In this document: one piece after another, positions 24,660-34,397 of the stretch | Position numbering within the stretch: position 1 is the stretch's first letter | How the letters are laid out: every line of letters starts with the position of its first letter | Source of the DNA: Parerythrobacter aestuarii | GTDB lineage: Bacteria > Pseudomonadota > Alphaproteobacteria > Sphingomonadales > Sphingomonadaceae | Assembly (NCBI RefSeq): GCF_030140925.1 | Contig: NZ_JARBWD010000001.1 | Coordinates: forward strand, 2,356,001-2,420,000 | Length of the DNA stretch: 64,000 nt | Direction of reading: 5' to 3' | Made by a program: the position numbers and the translations under genes | The notes under the pieces: generated by a model | Databases searched by the model: none | What the model was told of the DNA's origin: nothing | Seen by the model: the letters and a program-made list of their open reading frames with translations, nothing else

Positions 24660-25343
24660 TTACAGCCGCGAACCGACTCCGAATACCCCGATGAGAAGCG
24701 CGTCATTGGTGCTGCCGGGATCGCGGCGGATCAACGCCTCTTCCTTGCCCATCTCCGCCCAGATGGCGTCGTTGACCCGGTTGCCCACGCGGCGGGCGAC
24801 GCCGGTCACATCGACCCCGGTGATGGCATTGACCGCCTGCGCAACCAGCGGGTCCTCGGCCACGCGGATGGCCTGGTCGAGGCCGGGCAGCACGGCATCG
24901 ATCAAGGCCGTGCCCATGTCCGCCTTGAGGAAATCGGTCGCCGCGCTGGGCCCGCCGCGAACGAGGTCGACCGCGTTGGCAAAGCCGATGGTCCGCACTG
25001 CCTCCGTCACCACCGGCGCTGCGCGATAGCTGGCATCGACCGCAAAGCCGGCGAAGGCGCGTTCCAGCCGGTCCTTGAACAGCTGCGAAGTGAGAATGCG
25101 CGAGAGCACGTCCCCGCGCGCGCCTAGCAGCGAAGACAGGCCGATGCGCGCGACTTGCTCGTCCCAGAATCCACCGGGCGCGGCCAGCCGGGCAAAGGCG
25201 CGCTCGCTGGAGAGCAGCAGCAAGCGGCGGATCGCTTCGGTCAGGCTGTAGCCGCCGCCGACGGTCGAACACGCCGGCAACGCCAGCAACGAAGCCGCGC
25301 CCATGCCCGCGAGCATCCGGCGACGGGTGAGAATATCGGTCAT
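24660..25343 (-). CDS. DUF4197 family exported protein
   Basis: A 227-residue protein with an export signal (TRRRMLAGMGAASLLALPACS) that has both a twin-arginine-like start and a lipobox-like PAC at residue 24, so it is probably a periplasmic lipoprotein. The mature part is helical with DUF4197 signatures: LLLLSSERAFARL, FKDRLERAF, and the C-terminal NRVNDAIWAEMGKEEALIRRDP. Its function is unknown. The ATG at 25343 follows the signal pattern; the extension to 25370 is not needed. It is divergent from priA with 54 bp between. Confidence 0.82.
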   Translation of the reverse strand: MTDILTRRRMLAGMGAASLLALPACSTVGGGYSLTEAIRRLLLLSSERAFARLAAPGGFWDEQVARIGLSSLLGARGDVLSRILTSQLFKDRLERAFAGFAVDASYRAAPVVTEAVRTIGFANAVDLVRGGPSAATDFLKADMGTALIDAVLPGLDQAIRVAEDPLVAQAVNAITGVDVTGVARRVGNRVNDAIWAEMGKEEALIRRDPGSTNDALLIGVFGVGSRL

Positions 25344-25397
25344 TTCGCAGCCTCCTTGCTTGCGGGACACTACTGCCCCTCGCCATATGATGCCACG

Positions 25398-27563
25398 ATG
25401 AACCGCGCTCGCCTGCTCACTTTCAATGCCGCGCTCCCGGTGCTCGACTACCGGGTGCCTGATGGCATGAGCGTAGTGCCGGGCAGCGTAGTGGTCGCCC
25501 CGCTCGGTCCGCGCGAGATCCTAGGCGTGGTGTGGGAAGAAGACCGGCTGCCGGCGCAATCGGTGCCCGATGCCAAGCTACGGCCGTTGCGCGATATCGT
25601 CCCTGTCCCCCCGCTCAGGCCGGAATTGCGGCGGCTGGTTGAATGGACGGCGGACTACTACTGCGCGCCGATGAGCGCGGTGGCGCGCATGGTGCTCTCC
25701 AGCGGTGGCGCGTTGCGTGGCCCATCAACCGCGACCGAATACCGATTGAGCGGCGGCATGCCCGAGCGGATGACCCCGCAGCGCGAACAGGCGATGGAAC
25801 GGCTCGATGGCGAGCAGGCGACCATTCGCGAACTGGCCGAGCTGGCGGATGTTTCCGAAGGCGTGCTGCGCGGGCTAGTGAACCAGGGCGTGCTGGAGCC
25901 GGTCGTGGTCGATATCGACCGCCCCTACCCCCGCGCCCATCCTGACCATGCCGAGCCGATCCTGTCACCCGAGCAACAGGAAGTTGCTAACGAGCTGGTA
26001 GCAGCGGTCGAGGCAGAGGAATTCAGCCCGATCCTGCTCGACGGGGTGACCGGCTCAGGCAAGACGGAAACCTATTTCGAGCCGGTCGCGGCGGCGCTGC
26101 GGATGGGCAAGCAAGTGCTGGTGCTGTTGCCGGAAATCGCGCTGACCGAGGCCTTCCTGCGCCGGTTCGAGGATCGTTTCGGCGCGGCGCCGGTGGTGTG
26201 GCATTCGAGCCAGAAATCGAGCGAACGCAGGCGGGCCTGGCGCGCCATCTCCACCGGCGAAGCGCAGGTTGTCGTGGGGGCGCGCTCGGCATTGTTCCTG
26301 CCCTATGCCAATCTCGGCCTGATCGTGGTCGACGAAGCGCACGAGGTGAGCTTCAAGCAAGGCGACGGTGTCCGCTACAACGCCCGCGACGTAGCGGTGA
26401 TGCGGGGGCATTTCGAGCAGATGCCGGTGATCCTCGCCAGTGCTACCCCGGCGCTGGAAAGCCTGCAGATGGCGGAGAGCGGGGTCTACCGGAAGCTCGA
26501 ACTGCCGAGCCGCTTCGGCGGGGCCGAGCTGCCGACCATCCGCCTGATCGACCTGACGGAGGAAAAGCCCGAACGCGGGCGCTGGCTAGCCCCCTCGCTG
26601 GCGCGCGAGCTGTTCGCCCGGCTTGAACGCGGCGAGCAGTCGCTGCTGTTCCTCAACCGCCGCGGCTATGCCCCGCTTACGCTTTGCCGCAATTGCGGTT
26701 TCCGCTTCCAGTGCAGCAATTGCAGCGCCTGGCTGGTCGAGCACCGCTTCACCCGCAAGCTCGCCTGCCACCATTGCGGGCACGAGGAGCAACCGCCCGA
26801 GACCTGCCCCGAATGCGGCGAGCCCGATTGCCTGGTCGCCTGCGGCCCCGGCGTGGAGCGGATCGCGGATGAAGTGGCGGAAATCCTGCCCGAAGCGCGG
26901 GTCGCCGTCGCTACCTCCGATACTCTCAACACGCCCGACAAGGCGGCGGAATTCGTCGCCATGGCCGAGGCCAAAGCGATCGATGTCATCGTTGGCACCC
27001 AGCTGGTGACCAAGGGCTTCCACTTTCCGGAACTGACGCTGGTCGGCGTAGTCGATGCCGACCTTGGCCTCGAGGGCGGGGACCTGCGCGCAGCCGAGCG
27101 GACTTATCAGCAGGTGGCGCAAGTCGCCGGGCGCGCCGGGCGCGGATCGAAGCCCGGCGAAGTGCTGATCCAGACCCGACACCCGGAAGCCCCGGTCATC
27201 GCCGCACTGGAGGCGGGCGACCGCGACGCTTTTTACGAAGCCGAGACCGAGGCCCGCCGCCATGCCGGCGCGCCGCCCTTCGGCCGCTGGGCCGCGATCA
27301 TCGTCTCCAGCGAAGACGAGGCCGAAGCGCGCGAAGCCGCCAATCGCATCGGTGACACCCGCCCGCGAATCGAGGACATCGCCATCATCGGCCCGGCCCC
27401 GGCCCCGCTTGCCATGCTGCGCGGGCGCTATCGCTATCGCCTGCTGATCAACGCCCGCCGTTCGGCGCGCGTGCAGGATGCCATCCGCGACTGGCTCGCG
27501 CCGCTGGACTTCCCGCGTGGTGTGCGCGTATCGATCGATATCGATCCCTACAGCTTCGTTTGA
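25398..27563 (+). CDS. priA: Primosomal replication-restart helicase PriA
   Basis: A 721-residue superfamily 2 helicase that reloads DnaB at stalled forks. The N-terminal fork-binding domain is at about 1-190; Walker A GVTGSGKT is at 216-223 and DEAH at 312-315. The zinc cluster region (about 430-475) has the paired cysteines CRNCGF, CSNC, CHHCG and CPECG, all kept. The frame continues upstream to 25155 but is antisense to the DUF4197 gene there, so the ATG at 25398 is used. DciA, SMC, PriA and HdaA in one window give a replication flavour. Confidence 0.97.
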   Translation: MNRARLLTFNAALPVLDYRVPDGMSVVPGSVVVAPLGPREILGVVWEEDRLPAQSVPDAKLRPLRDIVPVPPLRPELRRLVEWTADYYCAPMSAVARMVLSSGGALRGPSTATEYRLSGGMPERMTPQREQAMERLDGEQATIRELAELADVSEGVLRGLVNQGVLEPVVVDIDRPYPRAHPDHAEPILSPEQQEVANELVAAVEAEEFSPILLDGVTGSGKTETYFEPVAAALRMGKQVLVLLPEIALTEAFLRRFEDRFGAAPVVWHSSQKSSERRRAWRAISTGEAQVVVGARSALFLPYANLGLIVVDEAHEVSFKQGDGVRYNARDVAVMRGHFEQMPVILASATPALESLQMAESGVYRKLELPSRFGGAELPTIRLIDLTEEKPERGRWLAPSLARELFARLERGEQSLLFLNRRGYAPLTLCRNCGFRFQCSNCSAWLVEHRFTRKLACHHCGHEEQPPETCPECGEPDCLVACGPGVERIADEVAEILPEARVAVATSDTLNTPDKAAEFVAMAEAKAIDVIVGTQLVTKGFHFPELTLVGVVDADLGLEGGDLRAAERTYQQVAQVAGRAGRGSKPGEVLIQTRHPEAPVIAALEAGDRDAFYEAETEARRHAGAPPFGRWAAIIVSSEDEAEAREAANRIGDTRPRIEDIAIIGPAPAPLAMLRGRYRYRLLINARRSARVQDAIRDWLAPLDFPRGVRVSIDIDPYSFV

Positions 27564-27577
27564 GAGGAACTTGCCCG

Positions 27578-28216
27578 ATGCTCACTGTCCACCACCTGCG
27601 CCTGTCGCAATCCGAACGTATCGTGTGGCTGTGCGAGGAACTGGGCATCGATTACGAGGTCAAGCTCTACAATCGCCGCACCGACAACAACCTGGCACCC
27701 GACGAGTACAAGGCGCTGCACCCGATGGGCATTGCCCCGGTCATAACCGACGGAGACTTCGTGCTCGGCGAAAGCGGTGCGATCATCGACTGGATCGTGT
27801 CCAAGCATGCGCCGGATACCGATCTCGTCCCCGGTCCCGATCATCCCGACTTCGCCGACCATCTGTTCTACTACCACTGGGCCAATGCGACCTTCATGAC
27901 CAACGGCATGATGGCGCTGGTTGCCAGCCGCATGATCGATGGCGGCGAGATGCCGCCCTTCGTTGCCGATCGCAACGCCAAGGGTTGGGCCATCGTCGAG
28001 AAGCGGCTGGGCGAGGCCGAGTATTTCGGCGGCTCGCAGCTGACCACGGCGGATATCATGATGGGCTTCCAGCTAACCACCAGCCGCGCGATGAGCGGCA
28101 TGGCTATCGACGGCATGCCGAACCTGCAGGCCTATCTCAAGCGCATCGGCGAGCGCCCCGCCTATCAGGCCGCCATGGCAAAGGCCGAGCCGGGTATGCC
28201 GCCCAAGCTGGATTGA
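27578..28216 (+). CDS. Glutathione S-transferase family protein
   Basis: A 212-residue GST with an N-terminal thioredoxin-like domain (LTVHHLRLSQSERIVWLCEELG, then MGIAPVITDGDFVLGESGAI with the cis-Pro and the glutathione-binding ES) and an all-helical C-terminal domain from about 90. The catalytic residue is probably Ser10 or a nearby polar residue. The ribosome site GAGAGGAA is eight bases before the ATG. It follows priA closely and may share its transcript; no substrate can be predicted. Confidence 0.9.
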   Translation: MLTVHHLRLSQSERIVWLCEELGIDYEVKLYNRRTDNNLAPDEYKALHPMGIAPVITDGDFVLGESGAIIDWIVSKHAPDTDLVPGPDHPDFADHLFYYHWANATFMTNGMMALVASRMIDGGEMPPFVADRNAKGWAIVEKRLGEAEYFGGSQLTTADIMMGFQLTTSRAMSGMAIDGMPNLQAYLKRIGERPAYQAAMAKAEPGMPPKLD

Positions 28217-28218
28217 GG

Positions 28219-28300
28219 GTGCGTACCCGCGAAGGCGGGTACCTCGGGCCACTGCCGGACCACCTGATTTCCTGAGGCTCCCGCCTGCGCGGGAGCGCAC
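28219..28300. repeat. REP-like hairpin doublet, copy 2
   Basis: Two perfect hairpins 34 bases apart: GTACCCGC-GAAG-GCGGGTAC style arms at 28223-28242 and GCTCCCGC-CTGC-GCGGGAGC at 28277-28296. This is the intact relative of the element at 23830-23910. It fills most of the 108-bp gap between the GST gene and the photolyase gene and may attenuate read-through. Confidence 0.7.
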
Positions 28301-28324
28301 GGGAACTTCGTGCGTTAGGCCACC

Positions 28325-29887
28325 ATGTCCGAACCCGGCCCAATCCTCGTCCCCATCCTCGGCGACCAGCAGACCCGTGCCCTCGCCTCCATCCGGGGGC
28401 GGGCCAAGGACGACACCGTCATCCTGATGATGGAGGTGTGGGACGAAGCCACCTACGTGAAACACCACCAGCAGAAGATCGCGCTGATCTTCTCCGCAAT
28501 GCGACATTTCGCGGCTGAGCTGGAAGATGCCGGCTGGACGGTGGACTATGTGAAGCTGACCGACGAGGACAACTCCGGCAGCTTCACCGGCGAAGTCGCG
28601 CGGGCAATCGATCGGCACTCCCCGCGCGCGGTCCATGTCGTCGAAGCCGGCGAATGGCGGGTACAGCAGGCGATTGAGGAATGGCCCGACAAGTTCGACT
28701 GCGAAATCCATATACTGCCCGACGACCGCTTCCTGTGCAGCAAGTCCGAATTCAACGACTGGGCCGAGGGGCGCAAGACGCTTCGGATGGAGTTCTTCTA
28801 CCGCGAAATGCGCCGCAAGACCGGCCTGCTGGTGAAGGGGGAGGAGCCCGAGGGCGGACAGTGGAACTACGACAGCGAGAACCGCAAGCCGCCCAAGCAA
28901 GGCCTCTCGGCCCCGCAACGCCCGCTGTTCGAGCCTGACGCAATCACTCGCGAGGTGCTGGACCTCGTGGCAGAGCGCTTCGGCGACCACTTCGGCGATC
29001 TCGAACCCTTCCAGTGGCCCGTCACCCGTGACGAGGCCGAGCAGGCAGCCGATGCCTTTTTTGCCGAGCGTCTGCCGCAGTTCGGCGACTACCAGGATGC
29101 CATGATTCATGGCGAGGACGACCTGTTCCACTCAATGCTCTCGACCAGCATCAACCTCGGCCTGCTCGATCCGGTCGAGTTGTGCCGCCGGGCGGAGGAG
29201 GAGTATCGCGAGGGTCGCGCTCCGCTCAACGCGGTCGAGGGCTTCATTCGCCAGCTGATCGGCTGGCGCGAGTATGTCCGCGGCTTCTACTGGCGCTTCA
29301 TGCCGGGGCTGGCCGAGGCCAACGAACTCGGTGCCACCCGCCCGCTGCCGGAGTTCTACTGGACTGGCGAGACCGACATGCGCTGCCTCGCCGATTCTAT
29401 CCGCTCTACTCGCGAGAACGCCCACGCCCACCACATCCAGCGGCTGATGGTACTGGGCAATTTCGCGCTGATCGCCGGGATTGAGCCGAAGGCGGTGCAG
29501 GACTGGTACCTGGCGGTCTATGCCGACGCCTTCGAATGGGTCGAGCTGCCCAACGTCAGCGCCATGGTGCTCTATGCCGACGGCGGCAAGTTAGCCTCCA
29601 AGCCCTATGCGGCGAGTGGCAACTACATCAACAAGATGAGCAACTACTGCTCCGGCTGCGCCTACTCCGTCAGCAAGAAGACCGGCGAAGGCGCCTGCCC
29701 CTTCAACGCGCTCTACTGGCACTTCATGGACCGCCACCGCGAACGGCTGGAGGTGAACCCGCGCATCGGGCGGATCTATTCAACGTGGGACCGGATGGAT
29801 GAGGCGAAGCAGGCCGAGTACCTCGCCAGCGCGGAGAAATTCCTCGACACGCTGGAGCCGGCAAAGGATGGGTGGGCACGCGACTGA
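28325..29887 (+). CDS. Iron-sulfur (6-4) photolyase / bacterial cryptochrome (FeS-BCP)
   Basis: A 520-residue flavoprotein of the FeS-BCP clade (PhrB/CryB). The four cluster cysteines are C354, C442, C445 and C458; in Agrobacterium PhrB they are at 350, 438, 441 and 454, i.e. identical spacing. The C-terminal FAD-binding domain holds ENAHAHHIQRLMVLGNF and NYINKMSNYCSGC. Members repair UV (6-4) photoproducts or act as light sensors; repair is favoured by overall similarity to PhrB. The N-terminal antenna domain would bind a lumazine. It stands alone, ending ten bases from the convergent ATPase gene. Confidence 0.9.
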   Translation: MSEPGPILVPILGDQQTRALASIRGRAKDDTVILMMEVWDEATYVKHHQQKIALIFSAMRHFAAELEDAGWTVDYVKLTDEDNSGSFTGEVARAIDRHSPRAVHVVEAGEWRVQQAIEEWPDKFDCEIHILPDDRFLCSKSEFNDWAEGRKTLRMEFFYREMRRKTGLLVKGEEPEGGQWNYDSENRKPPKQGLSAPQRPLFEPDAITREVLDLVAERFGDHFGDLEPFQWPVTRDEAEQAADAFFAERLPQFGDYQDAMIHGEDDLFHSMLSTSINLGLLDPVELCRRAEEEYREGRAPLNAVEGFIRQLIGWREYVRGFYWRFMPGLAEANELGATRPLPEFYWTGETDMRCLADSIRSTRENAHAHHIQRLMVLGNFALIAGIEPKAVQDWYLAVYADAFEWVELPNVSAMVLYADGGKLASKPYAASGNYINKMSNYCSGCAYSVSKKTGEGACPFNALYWHFMDRHRERLEVNPRIGRIYSTWDRMDEAKQAEYLASAEKFLDTLEPAKDGWARD

Positions 29888-29896
29888 TCCGCTACT

Positions 29897-32149
29897 TCAG
29901 ATCTCCACCGCGCGTAACCTGAGCGAATTGGTCACCACCGAGATCGACGATGCGCTCATAGCAAAAGCGGCGAACATCGGGCTGATAAGGATGCCGGAGA
30001 AGGGATAGAGGACCCCGGCCGCGACCGGCACGCCCAGAGCGTTGTAGCCGAGCGCGAACAGCAGGTTCTGGCGGATGTTGCGCATGGCCGCCCGCGCCAG
30101 CTTGCGCGCCCGGACGATGCCATCGAGATCGCCCTTGACCAGCGTTATGCCGGCGCTTTCGATAGCGACATCGGCCCCCGTGCCCATGGCAATGCCGACA
30201 TCGGCCTGCGCCAGGGCCGGCGCATCGTTGACCCCGTCACCCGCCATCGCGACCTTGCGCCCATGCTGTTGCAGCTCGGCGATGATCCGGGCCTTGTCTG
30301 CCGGCAACACATCGGCGCGCACTTCATCTATACCCAGCCGTGCGGCGACAGCCCGCGCTGTGCGGGTGTTGTCGCCGGTCGCCATTATGATGGTCAGGCC
30401 CAGCTTGTGTAGCGCAGCCAGCGCATCGGGCGTGCTCGCCTTGACCGGGTCCGCCACGCTGACCATGCCTGCGACCCGATCGCCCGAAGCAACGAACATG
30501 ACGGTCTCGCCATCATCGCGGCGGGCATCGGCTGTCGAGACCAGCCCTGCGACATCGAGCCCGAGGTCTTCCATCAAGGCGCGATTGCCCAGCGCAACCT
30601 GCTTGCCATCGATCCGACCTTTAACACCCTTGCCTGTGACCGCTTGGAATTCCTCCGCCTTGGCCAGTGCAAGACCACGTGCTTCGGCCCCGGCCACGAT
30701 CGCCTCTGCCAGCGGATGCTCGGACCCGCGTTCCAGCGATGCAGCCAAGCGCAGCAATTCGTCTTCAGGCATGCCATTCCCAGGCAGCACTGCCACCAGC
30801 CGCGGCTTGCCTTCGGTCAGCGTCCCGGTCTTGTCGACGACCAGCGTATCGATCTTCTCGAACCGCTCGAGCGCTTCGGCATCGCGGATCAGCACCCCGA
30901 CCTGCGCCCCGCGCCCGGTCGCAGTCATGATCGACATCGGGGTCGCCAGGCCCAGTGCGCAAGGGCAAGCGATGATGAGGACGGAAACCGCAGCGATCAG
31001 GGCATAGGAAAGCGGCGGCTCCGGTCCCCACACGGCCCAACCGGCAAAAGCCAGTACCGCCACTCCGATCACTGCCGGGACGAACCAGCCGGCTACGGTA
31101 TCGGCATACTTCTGGATCGGTGCGCGCGATCGCTGCGCCTTTGCCACCATCTCCACGATCTGGCTCAGCACGGTGTCCGCACCGATCCACCGTGCTTCCA
31201 TCACCAGGCTGCCGGTGCCGTTGATGGTCGCACCCGTCAGCGTGTCGCCAGCCGATTTCTCGACCGGCACTGCCTCGCCGCTGATCATGCTTTCATCGAC
31301 CGAGGAATGTCCCTCTACGACTTCACCATCGACTGGGACCTTCTCTCCAGGGCGCACGCGCAACCGGTCGCCCACCGCGACCTCTTCCAGCGAGATCTCT
31401 TCCTCGCTGCCGTCCTCGCGGATCACCCGCGCGGTCTTGGCAGCGAGATCCAGCAGCGCACGGATCGCCTTGCCGGTGCCTTCGCGGGCGCGCAGTTCCA
31501 TCACCTGCCCCAGCAATACCAGTACTACGATCACGGCGGCGGCTTCGAAGTACACGGGCACGCTACCGTGCATGTCGTGGAAGCCGGCCGGGAACAGCTG
31601 CGGCGCGAGGACTGCCACGAGACTGAACAGCCACGAGGCAGAGACGCCCATGGCAATAAGCGAGAACATGTTGAGGTTGCGCGAGCGGAACGAAGCCCAG
31701 CCGCGCTCGAGGAACGGCCAGCCACACCACAGCACCACCGGCGTTGCCAGCACCAGCTCTGCCCACCGCGCGGTGCCTTCGCCGAGGCTGTCGCGCAGCA
31801 TGCCGAGCCCAACCATCGGTCCCATCGCCAGCAGCAGCAGAGGAATGGTAAGGATCGCGCCGATCCAGAACCTGTGAGTGAAATCGGCCAGCTCCGGATT
31901 GGGTCCCGCTTCAGCGGCATGGGCGGCGGATTCAAGCTCCAGCGCCATCCCGCAAAGTGGGCACGAACCGGGGGCTACCTGCCGTACTTCGGGATGCATC
32001 GGGCAGGTATAGATCGCTCCGGCATAGCCAGCCGGGACCGTGTCGAAGCGCCCGTCCCCCGGTGCGCTTTCGTCGTGGGTGTGATCGCCATGGCCGCAGC
32101 ATTCGTGCCCGGCCTTTGCCCCATGATCATGGTGCTTATGCCCGTTCAT
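29897..32149 (-). CDS. Copper-type P1B ATPase (CopA-like)
   Basis: A 750-residue heavy-metal exporter. The N-terminus is His-rich (about 1-26), followed by a heavy-metal-binding YTCPMHPE...CPLCGM module (about 47-68) in place of the usual ferredoxin-like domain. CPC is at 395-397 in the metal-binding helix, SGEA at 290-293, and the phosphorylated Asp is D439 in [14 protein letters not shown] and GDGVNDAP are present. The CPC motif and M7/M8 sequences ([22 protein letters not shown]) point to Cu(I)/Ag(I) export. It follows the CPBP protease gene at 43 bp, and no regulator is adjacent. Confidence 0.93.
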   Translation of the reverse strand: MNGHKHHDHGAKAGHECCGHGDHTHDESAPGDGRFDTVPAGYAGAIYTCPMHPEVRQVAPGSCPLCGMALELESAAHAAEAGPNPELADFTHRFWIGAILTIPLLLLAMGPMVGLGMLRDSLGEGTARWAELVLATPVVLWCGWPFLERGWASFRSRNLNMFSLIAMGVSASWLFSLVAVLAPQLFPAGFHDMHGSVPVYFEAAAVIVVLVLLGQVMELRAREGTGKAIRALLDLAAKTARVIREDGSEEEISLEEVAVGDRLRVRPGEKVPVDGEVVEGHSSVDESMISGEAVPVEKSAGDTLTGATINGTGSLVMEARWIGADTVLSQIVEMVAKAQRSRAPIQKYADTVAGWFVPAVIGVAVLAFAGWAVWGPEPPLSYALIAAVSVLIIACPCALGLATPMSIMTATGRGAQVGVLIRDAEALERFEKIDTLVVDKTGTLTEGKPRLVAVLPGNGMPEDELLRLAASLERGSEHPLAEAIVAGAEARGLALAKAEEFQAVTGKGVKGRIDGKQVALGNRALMEDLGLDVAGLVSTADARRDDGETVMFVASGDRVAGMVSVADPVKASTPDALAALHKLGLTIIMATGDNTRTARAVAARLGIDEVRADVLPADKARIIAELQQHGRKVAMAGDGVNDAPALAQADVGIAMGTGADVAIESAGITLVKGDLDGIVRARKLARAAMRNIRQNLLFALGYNALGVPVAAGVLYPFSGILISPMFAAFAMSASSISVVTNSLRLRAVEI

Positions 32150-32192
32150 GCTAACCGATATAGGCGCTGGGCGCGTGAATTGCAGGGGGTCG

Positions 32193-33083
32193 CTATCCCC
32201 CTCGCCGCACCCACCATGGCTGCATCACTTCGCCCTTGTCCATCGCCAGTTTGACCAGCCACACGCCAAACGTCGTCGCCACGATCAGCGCTATGACCGA
32301 GGCCTCGAGGCCAAACGGATAGCCCGACAGGATCGGATTGCCCCCCAGCTGCGCCTGCACCAACCCGTCAACGTCGAAGCCCGAGACCGGCACGTCCCAC
32401 ACGAAGCCCTGCGTCACGTTCCAGCCTAAATGCAGTCCGATCGGCGCCCATAGCGAGCGGGTGAGCATATAGGCCCCGCCCAGCAAAACGCCCGCCTCCA
32501 TGGCGATGGCGAAGCTGGAGAACCACGTCGCGTTCTCATTGTTGATATGGACCAGCCCGAACAGTGCCGAGCTGACCACCAAGGCCGCCCAGCTGCCGCC
32601 GAATTCCTCGACCCAGCGGAACAGCACACCGCGAAACAGCAGCTCTTCGAAAAACGCCGCATTGACCCCGGCCACCAGCAGCAGCCAGGCCCAGCTCGCC
32701 ATGCCGCCCCAGCCGATGATCCAGTACACCCCGAGCACGGCGGCAAGCCCGACGATCAGCGTCATCAGCGCGAAGGCGCCGGCAATACCCAGCCCCAGCT
32801 CGCGCGCGGCGCCCGGCAAAGCGAGGTCATCGTGTTTGCGCGCGCCCAGTTCGCAGATCACCAGCTTGTAGAGAGCGAACAGGATGACGACGTGCATCGC
32901 CACGCTGATGGCGAGCTTAAGCAGCCCTTCCTCCAGCGGCAGGCGCGCAGCGACGAACCCGATCGCGGCGCTAACGCCCAGCACCAGCGCGGTGGCGACG
33001 ACCAGCGTCACCAGCGGGAAGTCCCAGACCTTGCGCCAGAGCGGGGTTTCGGGGCTGTCGGGTGTGGGGGCTGTATCGGTCAT
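32193..33083 (-). CDS. CPBP-family (Rce1-like) intramembrane metalloprotease
   Basis: A 296-residue membrane protein with about eight hydrophobic segments. The CPBP motifs are complete: EExxxR (E146, E147, R151 in FFEELLFRG), FxxxH with H179 (LFGLVH), and HxxxN (H218, N222 in GLHLGWN). Such proteins cleave within or near membranes; targets are unknown. The ATG at 33083 has the strong ribosome site AGGAAGGA; an earlier ATG at 33104 lacks one. Read ahead of the copper ATPase gene on the same strand. Confidence 0.9.
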   Translation of the reverse strand: MTDTAPTPDSPETPLWRKVWDFPLVTLVVATALVLGVSAAIGFVAARLPLEEGLLKLAISVAMHVVILFALYKLVICELGARKHDDLALPGAARELGLGIAGAFALMTLIVGLAAVLGVYWIIGWGGMASWAWLLLVAGVNAAFFEELLFRGVLFRWVEEFGGSWAALVVSSALFGLVHINNENATWFSSFAIAMEAGVLLGGAYMLTRSLWAPIGLHLGWNVTQGFVWDVPVSGFDVDGLVQAQLGGNPILSGYPFGLEASVIALIVATTFGVWLVKLAMDKGEVMQPWWVRRGG

Positions 33084-33254
33084 GCGATCCTTCCTGTCGG
33101 CCATTCGAGCCTTGTCAGTCCAAAGAATCGCAATCCGGGGCCCAAGTCAATCGCGGCAAGCGGCGTGGCACCGACCTGTCCCTTTGCGGGGCGGCGCGCG
33201 GGGCAAAGGTGGGAGTAACACTTTGCTGCAATAGTCTGGGCCTGATCGGAAGAG

Positions 33255-34397
33255 CTACCGCGCTCGACCGCGCGCGCTGACAGGCCAGATACCAACGAGC
33301 GTACCATCCCGCACCACGTGATAGTTGTCATACAGGTTCACGGTCGGATCGCAGTGCGGCACCACAAGGCTCACGAGATCCCCGGGGCGCAAGCTGGTGC
33401 CGATATCCGGCCCCACAAGCGCGCCGTGCTCGTCGCCCATGAACGCAAACACCGTCTCTGGCGCTGCGCCGCTGCTGACCCGCGGGCTGCCCCCGTCGGT
33501 CGACAATGACTTGAACCCGGAATCGATCGTGACGAGGGCGCTGTGGTTCGCACTGACCACGCGGGAGTCGACCGCTAGCGACGTCTCGAATGGCGCTTCA
33601 CCGCTGCCGTCGAGGTCACAATCGAGATACTGCGTATCCATGAAGACATAGGATCCGGCCTGGAGCTCGGTAAAAACACCCAGCTTGAGGTCGATCGCAT
33701 GGGTCCCAGTGCCGGAACCGGTAACGATCTCAGGCGGAAAGCCAGCCTCGGAAAGCGCATCTACAACGGTTCGGAGATAGTCCGTTCGTTCTTCGATAGC
33801 TTCCCTGCGTGCGGCGAAATCCTCGATATGCTGCTGCACCCCGCAATAGAACTGTACCCCGCGCAAACGCAGGTGCCCGCAATCGGCAATCGCTCGCGCC
33901 AGTTCGACGGCTGCTTCTGCCGAAGCGACCCCGGTGCGGCGGATGCCGGGATCGATATCGACGATAACATCGAGCATCGCCTTGCTATCGGCCAGGGCAG
34001 CATCGATTGCGCGCGCCACCTGCGGATGGTCGACCGTCGCCATCAGGCCTTCGGCGCGACCAGCTAGTTGTCCCAGCCGGGCGATCGCCGCGGGGGCAGC
34101 CACGGGCGACGTAATCAGCACGCCCGCAATCCCGGCATCGACCATGACTTCGGCCTCACCGATTTTTGCACAGCAGATGCCGACCGCACCGGCGGCAACC
34201 TGCCGCTTCGCGATGTCGACGCTCTTGTGCGTCTTGGCATGGGGACGCAACGCTACACCCTTTTCCATCGCTTTCGCCTGCATCGCGGCAATGTTGCGCT
34301 CGAGCCGGTCGAGATCGAGCACGAGGACAGGCGTGTTGAGCGCGGCGCGCGATCCCTGCTGGCCAATCAGGTGTTCATGGAGCTCTCGGTCGTCCAT
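33255..34397 (-). CDS. D-threonine aldolase / D-serine dehydratase-like PLP enzyme
   Basis: A 380-residue fold-type III PLP enzyme (alanine racemase-like barrel plus DSD domain). The PLP lysine is K55 in RPHAKTHK, with a Tyr-containing VQFYCG and the C-terminal zinc ligands in VPHCDPT. Members act on D-threonine, D-serine or 3-hydroxy-D-aspartate; the sequence does not decide between them. Its ATG overlaps the stop of the preceding oxidase gene by one base (TGATG), so the two are translated together, which hints at one pathway. Confidence 0.87.
   Translation of the reverse strand: MDDRELHEHLIGQQGSRAALNTPVLVLDLDRLERNIAAMQAKAMEKGVALRPHAKTHKSVDIAKRQVAAGAVGICCAKIGEAEVMVDAGIAGVLITSPVAAPAAIARLGQLAGRAEGLMATVDHPQVARAIDAALADSKAMLDVIVDIDPGIRRTGVASAEAAVELARAIADCGHLRLRGVQFYCGVQQHIEDFAARREAIEERTDYLRTVVDALSEAGFPPEIVTGSGTGTHAIDLKLGVFTELQAGSYVFMDTQYLDCDLDGSGEAPFETSLAVDSRVVSANHSALVTIDSGFKSLSTDGGSPRVSSGAAPETVFAFMGDEHGALVGPDIGTSLRPGDLVSLVVPHCDPTVNLYDNYHVVRDGTLVGIWPVSARGRAR

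Noticed and set aside
24000..28000. CRISPR array or phage region suspected from repeated GC hairpins
   Set aside because: Only two REP-like doublets; no regular spacers, cas genes, integrase or structural phage genes.
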